Positions 29,032 to 37,614 of a stretch of DNA of 64,000 nt are shown one piece after another (positions within the stretch are counted from its first letter, which is position 1; each line of letters opens with the position of its first letter). A program made the position numbers and the translations under genes. The notes beneath the pieces were generated by a model that did no database searches, was not told the origin of the DNA, and was given only the letters and a program-made list of their open reading frames with translations. This DNA comes from Pseudarthrobacter sp. ATCC 49987 (GTDB lineage: Bacteria; Actinomycetota; Actinomycetes; Actinomycetales; Micrococcaceae): positions 2,728,001 through 2,792,000 of the forward strand of contig NZ_JAABNS010000001.1 of the NCBI RefSeq assembly GCF_009928425.1. The letters run 5' to 3'.

Positions 29032-29820
29032 ATGGATCTCGGAATCACCGGCAGGACAGCCCTCGTCGCCGCCTCCACCGGCGGCCTGGGGCTCGCCATC
29101 GCCCGGGCCCTCGCCGCGGAAGGCGTCCGCGTCGCCGTCACCGGACGGCGCCAGGAACGCGCCAGGGAGATCGTTGCCGAACTCACGGATGCCTACGGGC
29201 CGGGCGCCGTCGCCATTGGGGCGGACCTCAGCACCCCGGACGGCGCGGCAGCCGCCGTCGAACAGACCGTGGCGGAACTCGGACCCATCGACATCCTGGT
29301 GCTCAACGGCCCCGGCCCCAAGCCCGGAGCCGCGGCCACGCTCAGCGCCGACGACATCGCCGCTGCGTTCGAGCTGCTGGTCAAGCCGCACCACGCCCTC
29401 GTGTCCCGGGTGCTGCCCGGCATGCGGGAACGGCGCTGGGGACGGATCCTCGCCGTCGGCTCCAGCGGCGTGGTGGCGCCCCTGCCCAACCTGGCCGTGT
29501 CCAACACCGGGCGCGCCGCCCTGGCCGGCTACCTCAAGACCCTCGCCGCCGAGGTCGCGCTGGACGCGGTCACGGTGAACATGCTCCTTCCCGGCCGGAT
29601 CGCCACCGACCGCGTGGCCGAACTGGACCATGCCGCCGCCAAACGCCGCGGCACCACGGTGGAGGAAATCCAACTCGAGTCCCGCAAGACCATCCCCGCC
29701 CGCCGCTACGGCGAACCCGAGGAGTTCGGTGCCGCCGCCGCGTTCCTCTGCGGCGCCCCGGCGTCGTACATCACCGGCGTCGCACTCAGGTGCGACGGCG
29801 GCCTCATTCGCAGCCTCTAG
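29032..29820 (+). CDS. Atypical short-chain dehydrogenase/reductase lacking the YxxxK motif
   Basis: 262 residues with an SDR fold: a cofactor loop in ASTGGLGLAIA, NGPG in place of the usual NNAG, and the C-terminal PEEFGAAAAFLCGAPASYITG typical of FabG-like SDRs. The catalytic Tyr-x-x-x-Lys is replaced by Ser-x-x-x-Arg (SNTGR, about 163-167), as in a subgroup of divergent SDRs. It may therefore be a non-classical reductase or binding protein. The ATG overlaps a short upstream open frame by one base; that stretch (28867-29030) has coding-like composition but no recognised product. Confidence 0.82.
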   Translation: MDLGITGRTALVAASTGGLGLAIARALAAEGVRVAVTGRRQERAREIVAELTDAYGPGAVAIGADLSTPDGAAAAVEQTVAELGPIDILVLNGPGPKPGAAATLSADDIAAAFELLVKPHHALVSRVLPGMRERRWGRILAVGSSGVVAPLPNLAVSNTGRAALAGYLKTLAAEVALDAVTVNMLLPGRIATDRVAELDHAAAKRRGTTVEEIQLESRKTIPARRYGEPEEFGAAAAFLCGAPASYITGVALRCDGGLIRSL

Positions 29821-29858
29821 ACCTTCCTCGCACTGTCCCCACCACCCGAAGGAACACC

Positions 29859-30110
29859 ATGACTTCCACGGCAACAGACCTCTCCACTGTGACCCCCACC
29901 GACCGCGGGCTCATCACCGCCCGGCACCTCATCAACGACGTCCCGGACGAGTGGGCCGACTACGTCCGGGCCAATGTGGAGTTCTTCGAGGAACTGGGGT
30001 CCCCGCAGGGAGCCTCGGCCCTCGGGAACCTGGGGCGTGACCACCCTGTGGTGGCAGGGGAACCGCTGCCTGGGGCGGTCGCTGCGGCCGTGCCGGTTCC
30101 GGCCCCCTGA
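29859..30110 (+). CDS. Hypothetical protein, possibly truncated
   Basis: 83 codons from an ATG preceded by CGAAGGAAC. The first ~50 residues (RGLITARHLINDVPDEWADY, then acidic helix) look like real protein. The tail from about residue 55 is Pro/Ala/Val-rich and resembles translated non-coding DNA. This is consistent with an N-terminal fragment whose original C-terminus was lost or frameshifted. It is placed 38 bases behind the SDR gene, so it may once have been its operon partner. No family recognised. Confidence 0.45.
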   Translation: MTSTATDLSTVTPTDRGLITARHLINDVPDEWADYVRANVEFFEELGSPQGASALGNLGRDHPVVAGEPLPGAVAAAVPVPAP

Positions 30111-30233
30111 CCACCGGCCCTTCGCCCATTCGCCACAATCGGCCGCTCTGGTTCCGGCATAGCGGCCACTTGAGTCCAATCGCCCGACGAGCGCCTGCAA
30201 CCAGCCCCGGACCGCTCCTGCGAGAATGGCCAG

Positions 30234-31118
30234 ATGACCGCCATCATCCTGGGCTGGAACCCGGACCACTGGAATGACTGGACCTACACGGACGCTTTCG
30301 GGCGCGTCGCCGGGACCGGGCTGTCGCTTCACCCGTGGAGCGTGGGCCGCCACACGGCTGTCCCCGCGGGAACCGACGTCTGGCTGCTCCTGCAGGGCGA
30401 CCATGGCCGGGGACTGGTCGGCCACGGCGTCGTGGCCTCGGATGTGGCCTTGGAGCTGCCCGGATCCGACTCGCCTGTTGCCAGCGACGGCACCCCGGGC
30501 CCGGCCCGGATGCTGGTGCAGGTTGCGTTCGACGCCCTTCTGCCGCCCGGGGAGCAGATCGCCGTCGAGGTTCTCGGGGATGCCCTGCCCGGGATCGCGT
30601 GGGGTGCCGATGATGTCTCCGAGCTGATCGTGGAACCGGCCGATGAAGCGACGATCAGGGCCTTGTGGCGCGATTTCGGACCCCAGCCCGGCCCGGACCC
30701 CACCCAGCCCGTTCCCGGCACCTACCCGCAGGACGCGGTAACGCGGGTCGAGGTGAACCGCTTCGAACGGGACTCCGACGCGCGGCGGGCCTGCATCGCG
30801 CACCACGGCACCAATTGCGCGGCCTGCGGGTTCTCCTTCGAACAGAAGTACGGCGGGATCGGGGCGGACTTCATCCCGGTGCACCATCTCGTCCCGGTAT
30901 CCCTGCTCGGCGGCAGCTACGAACTCGACCCCATCACGGACCTCGTCCCGCTCTGCGCCAACTGTCACGCCATGGCCCACCAGGGTGTGAGCACTCCGCG
31001 GACCGTGGCCGAGCTTCGCCGGATGATCGCCGACGCCGGGTTCCTCCGCGGCTCCATCGTCACCGCCGAACAGCTCGAGGCCCAGCGGCAGGCGAGGGAG
31101 CTCCTGGGACCGCAGTAG
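30234..31118 (+). CDS. HNH endonuclease with N-terminal PUA/EVE-like domain
   Basis: 294 residues. The C-terminal HNH domain (about 190-265) has CAAC, HHLVPVS and LCANCH, giving both zinc-binding Cys pairs and the catalytic His pair. The N-terminal ~130 residues (ILGWNPDHWNDWTY, then WLLLQGDHGRGLVGHG) are rich in Trp and look like an EVE/PUA-type base-reading domain. Such fusions are known among modification-dependent restriction enzymes, which cut DNA carrying methylated bases. It has no methylase neighbour, as expected for that class. The nuclease call is firm; the reader domain is my reading. Confidence 0.8.
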   Translation: MTAIILGWNPDHWNDWTYTDAFGRVAGTGLSLHPWSVGRHTAVPAGTDVWLLLQGDHGRGLVGHGVVASDVALELPGSDSPVASDGTPGPARMLVQVAFDALLPPGEQIAVEVLGDALPGIAWGADDVSELIVEPADEATIRALWRDFGPQPGPDPTQPVPGTYPQDAVTRVEVNRFERDSDARRACIAHHGTNCAACGFSFEQKYGGIGADFIPVHHLVPVSLLGGSYELDPITDLVPLCANCHAMAHQGVSTPRTVAELRRMIADAGFLRGSIVTAEQLEAQRQARELLGPQ

Positions 31119-31133
31119 GTTCGCACCGCTCAC

Positions 31134-32516
31134 TCAAGCGGACCAGACCTGCCGGAACTTGCCGCTGCGGTCGGTCCGGGGCGGCTCATCGGCAGGTTCG
31201 ATGGCAACCGCTCCAGTCCCTTGGGCGGCGAAGAAGCTGCCCAGTCGCTCCTCGACTGCGTTCCGCACATGCGCTATGTCGGCGCCCGGCGCGACTTCCA
31301 GCCGCAGGCGCAAGGCCGCCGGGCCGGTCCGGATCGCCTGGAACCGGCGTACCCCGGCGGTCTCCTCGATCACCGTGCCCAGTGCCAGCGGCAGGACGGT
31401 GACCGTGCCGCCGCCGGACGCCCCGAAGACCAGCACGTCTCCGGAACGGCCCTCGATCTTCACCGCAGGAAAAGGACTGCCGCAGCGGCACGGAGCTGTT
31501 GCCGGCGTGACCCGGTCGCCGAGGTCATAGCGGATGATGGGCTGCACCCGGTTGGCCAGGTTGGTGACCAGCACCGTGTGGGAGGTGACGCCGGCCGGGA
31601 CCGGCTGGTAGTCCGCGTCCACCGGCTCGAGGATGTACCAGTCAGTGTTGACGTGGAAGCTACCATTCCGGCACTGGCTGGTCAGGGCCGGGACTTCCGA
31701 GGAAGGATAGCGTTCGGTCACCCTGCAGCCGAGCTGCGCTTCGATGGTGGCACGCCCAGCGGCGGACAGGTTTTCGCCGGAGCTGATGGCCAGGACTGGG
31801 CGGATCCGCAGCCGCCCAGCCTGCTGCTCGGCGGCCAGTTGCAGCATGGCGCTGGGGTAGCCGTAAAGTGCCGTGGGCTGGAAGCCGTTGAGCTCCTGCA
31901 CCAGTTCGGCCAGAGGCCTCAGCACGGAAAAGACCCGGACCCGCCGGGCGACGATGGGGGCGCGCCGCCGCACGGATTCCGTCAGGACCACGCCCGCGAA
32001 GTGGCCGCCTCCGGCGACGAGGGCCGCAGCCCGCAGCCCGTGGCGCAGAAACTCCCGTACTTCCGCAGCCCGGACCAGGGTCCGCCGCTCGCGAACCCGC
32101 ACCACCAGGTTGACCACGACCCACGAGAACCGGTCGTGAACCAGGATGGCCGGCTCCCCGGTGGTGCCGGACGTGGTCACCACCAGGTATTTCCCGCGGT
32201 AGGACCTCCCAAGCTGGGAGAGGTCCGAGAGCAATTCCGACTCCAGCTTCGCCAGGGTGATGTGCGGGTCCGTCACCCAGTCGTCGAAGTTCTCCATCAG
32301 CTCCCGTTTGCCTACCCGGGGAAGCTGACGCGGATCCGTGATGTCGTCCGGCACGTCCCGGTACAAGCGGCGGTAGTAGGGCGACGCTGACCGGGCAAAC
32401 TCCACGAGCTCGGCCAGCCGGGCCTGCTGCCGGCGTGCGATCCCTTCCGGGCCGCCGCGCTCAGCCCGCCAGATGTCCCAGGCGACGCCGATCATCGTTT
32501 CGGATACGCCGCGCAT
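31134..32516 (-). CDS. Phenylacetate-CoA ligase-like adenylate-forming enzyme (PaaK/coenzyme F390 synthetase family)
   Basis: 460 residues. The ATP/phosphate loop is TTSGTTGEPA (about 115-124). ALYGYPSAML, the E/D-rich middle YPSSEVPAL and the IIRYDLGDRV motif (about 345-354) match PaaK-like proteins. These adenylate an acid before transfer to CoA or another acceptor. It is a stand-alone gene with no paa genes nearby, so the substrate is open. It converges with the HNH gene and is divergent from flotillin. Confidence 0.82.
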   Translation of the reverse strand: MRGVSETMIGVAWDIWRAERGGPEGIARRQQARLAELVEFARSASPYYRRLYRDVPDDITDPRQLPRVGKRELMENFDDWVTDPHITLAKLESELLSDLSQLGRSYRGKYLVVTTSGTTGEPAILVHDRFSWVVVNLVVRVRERRTLVRAAEVREFLRHGLRAAALVAGGGHFAGVVLTESVRRRAPIVARRVRVFSVLRPLAELVQELNGFQPTALYGYPSAMLQLAAEQQAGRLRIRPVLAISSGENLSAAGRATIEAQLGCRVTERYPSSEVPALTSQCRNGSFHVNTDWYILEPVDADYQPVPAGVTSHTVLVTNLANRVQPIIRYDLGDRVTPATAPCRCGSPFPAVKIEGRSGDVLVFGASGGGTVTVLPLALGTVIEETAGVRRFQAIRTGPAALRLRLEVAPGADIAHVRNAVEERLGSFFAAQGTGAVAIEPADEPPRTDRSGKFRQVWSA

Positions 32517-32766
32517 CGCGAATCACCTTTCCGGGACCGCCCGGCGGTCCCACCTCCACCCTTCCACTGCGGCCGACGCCGTGACAGGGGCTTTCGTCCC
32601 CGCCACATCCAATCGCTGGACTTTAGGCCGCGGAGCGCCTAAGACTGTCTACATCAGCTGGATTGGCGGCCCCGCACTTCCGCATTCGCGTCCGGCCGGG
32701 CTCTATCGGCGGAGCGGTTGGGGGCCGTCCCGCAACACCTTTTCCAGCATCGCGAAAGGACCCGGT

Positions 32767-34203
32767 ATGCCGGATTTTTCAATTTTCTTCCCGCTATTTG
32801 CCACGCTCATCGGCGCGGCCGTTGTCATCGCCGTTATTTGGCTGACGACAAAACTGATGTGGAAAGTGGCTGAGCCCAATGAGGCCCTTATTATCTCGGG
32901 GCTGACGCGGGGAACCCTGGAGACCCGGGAGGGAATGGACTTCAAGATCGTCACCGGCAAGGGCGCGCTTGTGTTTCCCGGGCTGCAGACCGTCAGGACC
33001 CTGTCCCTGACCCTCAATGAAACCGAGCTCAAAGTCTCCTGTGTGACGTCGCAGGGCATCCAGGTGATCGTCGAAGGTGTCGTCATCTACAAGATCGGGG
33101 ACGCCCCTCCGTTTATCGCCAACGCCGCGCGGCGCTTCCTCGGCCAGCAGCCGAAAATGGAAAGCCAGGTCTACAACGTTTTCGAGGGGCACCTGCGTTC
33201 CATCATCGGCAGCATGACCATGGAAGAAATCATCCGCGAGCGCGACAAGCTCGGATCACAGGTCCGCAGCGCCAGCGGTGTTGAAATGGAAAAGCTCGGA
33301 TTGGTGGTCGATTCGCTCCAGATCAAGGACCTGCAGGATCCCACCGGCTACATCGAGAACATCGCCAAACCGCACATCGCCCTGGTCAAGATGGAGGCGC
33401 GCATCGCCGAGGCCACCAGGAACCGTGAGGCGGCGGAAAAGGAAGCCGAAGCGGAGGCGCTGATCGCGGACGCCCGGAGCGTCTCAGCCATCCGCCAATC
33501 CGAGGCGCAGGCCAACGCCGAACGGGCCAAGGCTCACGCCGCCCAGGCCGGCCCCCTCGCCGACGCGACGGCCCGCCAGCAGGTGGTGGTCCAGGAGACT
33601 GAGGTGGCCAAGCTTGAGGCGGACCGGGAGGAACAGAAGCTGCAGACCACCGTCCGCAAGCCCGCCGATGCCAAGGCCTATGCCAAGCGCACCGATGCCG
33701 AGGGCCAGAAGTCCGCCGATATCAGCGCCGCCGAGGCCCTGGCCCGGCGCACGGAGCTCGAAGCTGAGGTCAATGCCAGGCGCACGGAACTGCAGGCCAA
33801 CGCCAATGCCACGGCGGCGGCAGCTGCGGCCGGGGCCACCCGGGTTACCGGTGAGGCGGAGGCGGCGGCCACGAAGGCCCGCGGCGATGCTGCTGCCTCG
33901 GCGATCAAGGCCAAGGCGTTGGCCGAGGCGGACGGCATCAAGGCACGCGCCGAGGCCCTCGGCACGAACCAGGAGGCTGTGATTTCGCAGCAGCTGGCGG
34001 AAAACATGCCGGCCATCATCGCGGCAGCAGCGGAACCGTTCGCCCACGTCGGACAACTCACCGTCCTCAACGGCGGCGAGGGCATCAACCGCATGATCGG
34101 CGGAATCCTGGCCCAGGTGGGCGACTACCTCCCCGCTCTCAGGTCCGCTCTCAGGAGCGGCCGGGAGGGTTCAAAGGGGCCCGCGAAAGCTCCGGATGCA
34201 TGA
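32767..34203 (+). CDS. Flotillin-like SPFH-domain protein
   Basis: 478 residues from the ATG after AAAGGACC; the longer open frame upstream is not flotillin-like. An N-terminal hairpin/membrane segment (about 3-27) is followed by the SPFH/Band-7 domain (about 28-230; VAEPNEALIISG, VSCVTSQGIQVIVEGV). Next comes a long Ala/Glu/Arg-rich flotillin coiled coil (about 215-410) and a C-terminal region with GGEGINRMIGG. Flotillins oligomerise in membrane microdomains. The gene overlaps an NfeD-type partner by 4 nt, the standard pairing. Confidence 0.92.
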   Translation: MPDFSIFFPLFATLIGAAVVIAVIWLTTKLMWKVAEPNEALIISGLTRGTLETREGMDFKIVTGKGALVFPGLQTVRTLSLTLNETELKVSCVTSQGIQVIVEGVVIYKIGDAPPFIANAARRFLGQQPKMESQVYNVFEGHLRSIIGSMTMEEIIRERDKLGSQVRSASGVEMEKLGLVVDSLQIKDLQDPTGYIENIAKPHIALVKMEARIAEATRNREAAEKEAEAEALIADARSVSAIRQSEAQANAERAKAHAAQAGPLADATARQQVVVQETEVAKLEADREEQKLQTTVRKPADAKAYAKRTDAEGQKSADISAAEALARRTELEAEVNARRTELQANANATAAAAAAGATRVTGEAEAAATKARGDAAASAIKAKALAEADGIKARAEALGTNQEAVISQQLAENMPAIIAAAAEPFAHVGQLTVLNGGEGINRMIGGILAQVGDYLPALRSALRSGREGSKGPAKAPDA

Positions 34204-34451
34204 TGCACAGGGACGTTGACCGGAGCCTCACCGGCAGGGTCGGGCGGGTTACCGGACGCATCGCGCCGGGCACCATCGGCGAAGTGATGCTGCCGTTCCG
34301 TGGTGGAACAAGCGCCTTCCACGCCCACCCATTCGACAAGACCAGCGTCTTCGCGGTGGGCGAGGAAGTGCTGGTCATCTACTACGAGCCGCCACAAACC
34401 GTTTACGTTGATGAGCTGCCGGAGGTCCTGAGGAAGGACACCCGCGGTTAG
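34200..34451 (+). CDS. NfeD-like OB-fold protein, soluble short form
   Basis: 83 residues overlapping the flotillin stop (ATGA). The sequence RVGRVTGRIAPGTIGEVMLP is the start of an NfeD C-terminal OB fold, ending VLVIYYEPPQTVYVDELP. The usual membrane helices of NfeD/YuaF are missing, so it is a cytosolic minimal version. Context with flotillin makes the assignment likely. Confidence 0.75.
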   Translation: MMHRDVDRSLTGRVGRVTGRIAPGTIGEVMLPFRGGTSAFHAHPFDKTSVFAVGEEVLVIYYEPPQTVYVDELPEVLRKDTRG

Positions 34452-34579
34452 AAACGCCACACGGAGCACGGGACACTCGGCAGGTTGTCCGCCTTCCAGG
34501 GACGCTCCGAGGCCTCGACGTGGCGGCCATCTCGGGCAAATCGTGCGACTCCCGGGCGTGCAGCCGGACTTGCCCCCGG

Positions 34580-34660
34580 TGGACATGCCCATTTTTCGTG
34601 GCAACGAGAGCGCCCATGGGCATTATGTCCAGGCCCTGGCCCGGCAGGAGGGCATGTCCA
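34580..34660 (+). repeat. 81-bp intergenic element, copy 3 (plus orientation)
   Basis: Ends GGACATGCCC (34581-34590) and GGGCATGTCC (34650-34659). It aligns over all 81 positions with the minus strand of the copies at 5.4 kb (59 identical by my hand count). It lies in the 490-base gap between the NfeD and glycosyltransferase genes; apart from the two repeats I see no gene there. Confidence 0.85.
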
Positions 34661-34715
34661 GCGGACGGTCTCGCCCGAGCCCAAACCAGCCCTGCGCCGC
34701 GGACCTCGCTCCACG

Positions 34716-34796
34716 CGGACATGCTCATTTTTCGTGGCAACGAGAGCGCACATAGGCACTATGTCCAGGCCCTGGCCCGGCAGGAGGGCATGTCCA
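34716..34796 (+). repeat. 81-bp intergenic element, copy 4 (plus orientation)
   Basis: Near-identical to copy 3, repeated at a 136-base interval. The interior ATTTTTCGTGGCAACGAGAG and the right end GGAGGGCATGTCCAGCGGAC are shared exactly; the left terminus has GGACATGCTC. The flank after it is very C-rich up to the next gene. Confidence 0.85.
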
Positions 34797-34941
34797 GCGG
34801 ACGGGGTGCCCCAGAGGCTGCCGCCACGCACCCCCGCCCCGCCCCGCATCCCCGCCCCAACCACACCCCGTTAACCCACTCTTCCCTCCCCCGCCATACG
34901 CCCACCCCCGCGCCGAAAGCCTGCCCCCGCACTGTGGAGGG

Positions 34942-36108
34942 GTGAGGATCGCAATTGTCGCCGAGTCATTCCTGCCGCTCATGAATGGGGTAACCCACTC
35001 GATCCTGCGGGTCCTGGAGCATCTGCAGGAGCGCGGAGACGAGGTGCTCGTGATCGCGCCGTCCACGCAGGACACGGAGGCCCCCACGGAGGTCTCCGGG
35101 GCGCATGTCCACCGGCTGCCGTCGGTTCCGCTGGCCGGCTACGCGAACGTTCGAGTGGCGATGGGCGGTGTCTATCGGGTCAAGCGAATCCTTGCCGACT
35201 ATGCACCGGACGTGGTCCACCTGGCGTCGCCGTTCGTGCTCGGCTGGCGCGCGGCACAGGCCGCCCACCAGCTGGGGATCCCCACCATAGCCATCTACCA
35301 GACCGAGGTCCCCGCCTACGCCGGGCGGTACGGCGTGCCCTTCCTGGAGAACTGGGCCTGGAACCGGGTGGAGAATATCCACCTGCTGGCATCCCGGACC
35401 CTCGCCCCCTCCAGCTTCGCGCTCAACCAGCTCCGCGGCCGCGGCATTCCGCGGGTCGAGATGTGGCGCCGCGGCGTTGACACCCAGCGGTTCTCCCCGG
35501 AGAAGCGCGACGCCGGGTGGCGGGCCGCCGTCGCCCCGGCCGGCGAGCGCATCATCGGCTACGTGGGCCGGCTCGCGGTCGAAAAGCAGGTGCAGGACCT
35601 CGCCGTGCTGGCCGATGTTCCCGGGACCCGGCTGGTGATCGTGGGCGACGGACCGCAGCGGCAGGCCCTCCAGGACGCCCTGCCGGACGCGGCCTTCACC
35701 GGGTTCCTCGGCGGCGAGGAGCTGGCCCGCGCGGTGGCGTCCTTCGATCTCTTTGTGCACCCCGGCGAGTTCGAGACCTTCTGCCAGACCATCCAGGAGG
35801 CGATGGCCTCGGGCGTGCCGGTGGTCGCCACGGGCCGCGGCGGCCCGCTGGACCTCGTCGAGAACTCCCGCACCGGCTGGCTGTATGAGCCGGGCGACCT
35901 CGGCGCGCTGCGGTCCCATGTCATGGACCTGATGGGCGACGACGCCAAGCGCCGCGCGTTCGCGGCGGCCGCCCACGCTTCGGTCCAGGGACGGACGTGG
36001 TCCGCCCTGGGCGCCGAGCTGGTCCAGCACTACCAGGCGGTCCTCGCCGCCGACATCCCCCCGACAAGACCTACAGCAACTACAAATCCCCAAGGAGTCG
36101 CCCTGTGA
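34942..36108 (+). CDS. Glycosyltransferase family 4 (MgtA/PimB-like)
   Basis: 388 residues from a GTG giving MRIAIVAESFLPLMNGVTHS, a typical GT-B N-terminus; GGAGG is immediately upstream. The C-terminal Rossmann half starts GYVGRLAVEKQ, and the donor-site E-x7-E is in PGEFETFCQTIQEAM (about 272-286). Closest in look to the MgtA/PimB group that adds mannose to glycolipids. It overlaps a UDP-glucose dehydrogenase gene (GTGA), suggesting a glucuronate-containing glycolipid or polymer. Donor and acceptor are inferred only. Confidence 0.87.
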   Translation: MRIAIVAESFLPLMNGVTHSILRVLEHLQERGDEVLVIAPSTQDTEAPTEVSGAHVHRLPSVPLAGYANVRVAMGGVYRVKRILADYAPDVVHLASPFVLGWRAAQAAHQLGIPTIAIYQTEVPAYAGRYGVPFLENWAWNRVENIHLLASRTLAPSSFALNQLRGRGIPRVEMWRRGVDTQRFSPEKRDAGWRAAVAPAGERIIGYVGRLAVEKQVQDLAVLADVPGTRLVIVGDGPQRQALQDALPDAAFTGFLGGEELARAVASFDLFVHPGEFETFCQTIQEAMASGVPVVATGRGGPLDLVENSRTGWLYEPGDLGALRSHVMDLMGDDAKRRAFAAAAHASVQGRTWSALGAELVQHYQAVLAADIPPTRPTATTNPQGVAL

Positions 36109-37502
36109 GAATTTCCGTGATCGGCTGCGGTTACCTCGGAGCCGTGCACGCGGCCACCCTCGCCTCGATGGGCCACAGCGTGGTCGGAATCGACGTCGAT
36201 GCCGCCAAGGTGGACCAGCTGGGCCGCGGTGCGGCGCCGTTCTTCGAGCCGGGACTGGACGAGCTCCTGCGCGACGGCATCGCCTCCGGCCGGCTCAGCT
36301 TCTCCACGGACTTCTCCGACGCCTCCTGCGCGCAGCTGCATTTCCTCTGCGTGGGCACACCGCAGTCGAAGACCTCCGACGGCGCCGACCTCAGTTACCT
36401 CGTCGCCGCCACGGAGGCGCTGCTCCCGCACCTGGCCGACCGCGCCGCCGTCGTGGGCAAGTCCACCGTCCCGGTCGGAACAGTGGACATGCTCAGCGGT
36501 GTGTTGTCCGTGCGGCCGGACGTGCTCCTGGGCTGGAACCCCGAATTCCTGCGCCAGGGCACCGCGGTCAAGGACTCCCTGGTCCCGGACCGCCTGGTCT
36601 ACGGCGTCCCGGAGGACGGCACCGCGATCACTGCAGCCCTCGACGCCGTCTACACGCCCCTGCTGGCCGCCGGGATTCCGCGGCTGGTCTGCAACTTCGC
36701 CACGGCGGAACTGATCAAGTCGGCGTCGAACGCGTACCTTGCCACGAAACTCAGTTTCATCAACGCCATGGCCGAGCTCTGCGACGCCACGGGCGCCGAC
36801 GTGAAACAGCTGGGCGCGGCCATGGGCCTGGATCCGCGGATCGGCAGCCGGTACCTCCATGCCGGCCTGGGGTTCGGCGGCGGCTGCCTGCCCAAGGACA
36901 TCCGCTCCCTCCGGGTCCAGGCCGCCGGGCTGGGGGTGGAGTCCGTGGACCGGTGGATGGACGTCGTGGATTCCATCAACCGGGACCAGCGTTCCCGCAC
37001 GGTCGGACTGGCCCGGGAACTGTGCGGCGGCCAGCTCGGCGGCCGCCGGCTCACGGTGCTCGGCGCGGCCTTCAAGCCGGACACGGACGACATCCGGGAC
37101 TCCCCCGCGCTGGACGTCGCCCTCCAGCTGGCGGCGGCCGGCGCCCACGTCACGGTGACCGACCCTGCCGCAATCAACAACGCCTGGCTCCGCTTCCCGC
37201 AGCTGCGCTTCGAGCCGTCCACGTCCCAGGCGCTGGAAGGGGCGGAACTCGTGCTGCTCCTGACCGAATGGGACGAGTACGCCTCGCTTTCACCCGCCGA
37301 CGCCGGGACCCTGGTCCGGCGACGGACGCTGTTGGATGCCCGGAACGTCCTCGACGCGGCCGTCTGGGAGGCGGAGGGCTGGACGGTCCGCGGCCTGGGC
37401 CGCGCAGCCCGTGCGACGGCAACCGGTCCCAAGACCACCAGCACCGGCCCAACGAACCCCGGCCCGGCCCGCCTGAGCCCCGCGGGATACCGGCCCGCCT
37501 GA
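36105..37502 (+). CDS. ugd: UDP-glucose 6-dehydrogenase
   Basis: 465 residues from a GTG with AAGGAG upstream, overlapping the glycosyltransferase stop. NAD-binding VIGCGYLGAVHAATLA, the STVPVGT loop and the catalytic Cys in GFGGGCLPKD (about 260-269) are present, with the third domain in GAAFKPDTDDIRDSPAL. It oxidises UDP-glucose to UDP-glucuronate. About 35 extra Thr/Pro-rich C-terminal residues after WTVRGLGR are not part of the fold. Confidence 0.93.
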   Translation: MRISVIGCGYLGAVHAATLASMGHSVVGIDVDAAKVDQLGRGAAPFFEPGLDELLRDGIASGRLSFSTDFSDASCAQLHFLCVGTPQSKTSDGADLSYLVAATEALLPHLADRAAVVGKSTVPVGTVDMLSGVLSVRPDVLLGWNPEFLRQGTAVKDSLVPDRLVYGVPEDGTAITAALDAVYTPLLAAGIPRLVCNFATAELIKSASNAYLATKLSFINAMAELCDATGADVKQLGAAMGLDPRIGSRYLHAGLGFGGGCLPKDIRSLRVQAAGLGVESVDRWMDVVDSINRDQRSRTVGLARELCGGQLGGRRLTVLGAAFKPDTDDIRDSPALDVALQLAAAGAHVTVTDPAAINNAWLRFPQLRFEPSTSQALEGAELVLLLTEWDEYASLSPADAGTLVRRRTLLDARNVLDAAVWEAEGWTVRGLGRAARATATGPKTTSTGPTNPGPARLSPAGYRPA

Positions 37503-37592
37503 CCCGCCACCGCCGCAAAAACCCGGCCGCCGAAACCGGGGCCCCCAAAACGCCGCACCCCCGGCTTGGACGCGGGCCGGCGGCGGGACCCC

Positions 37593-37598
37593 TATGAT
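37593..37598 (+). promoter_or_regulatory. Candidate -10 box (TATGAT) of the first GGDEF-EAL gene
   Basis: The same hexamer, within a similar stretch, stands ahead of all three tandem GGDEF-EAL genes (also 39916-39921 and 42193-42198). A clear -35 is not seen here. Confidence 0.5.
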
Positions 37599-37614
37599 TT
37601 CCTGAGGGGAGGGC

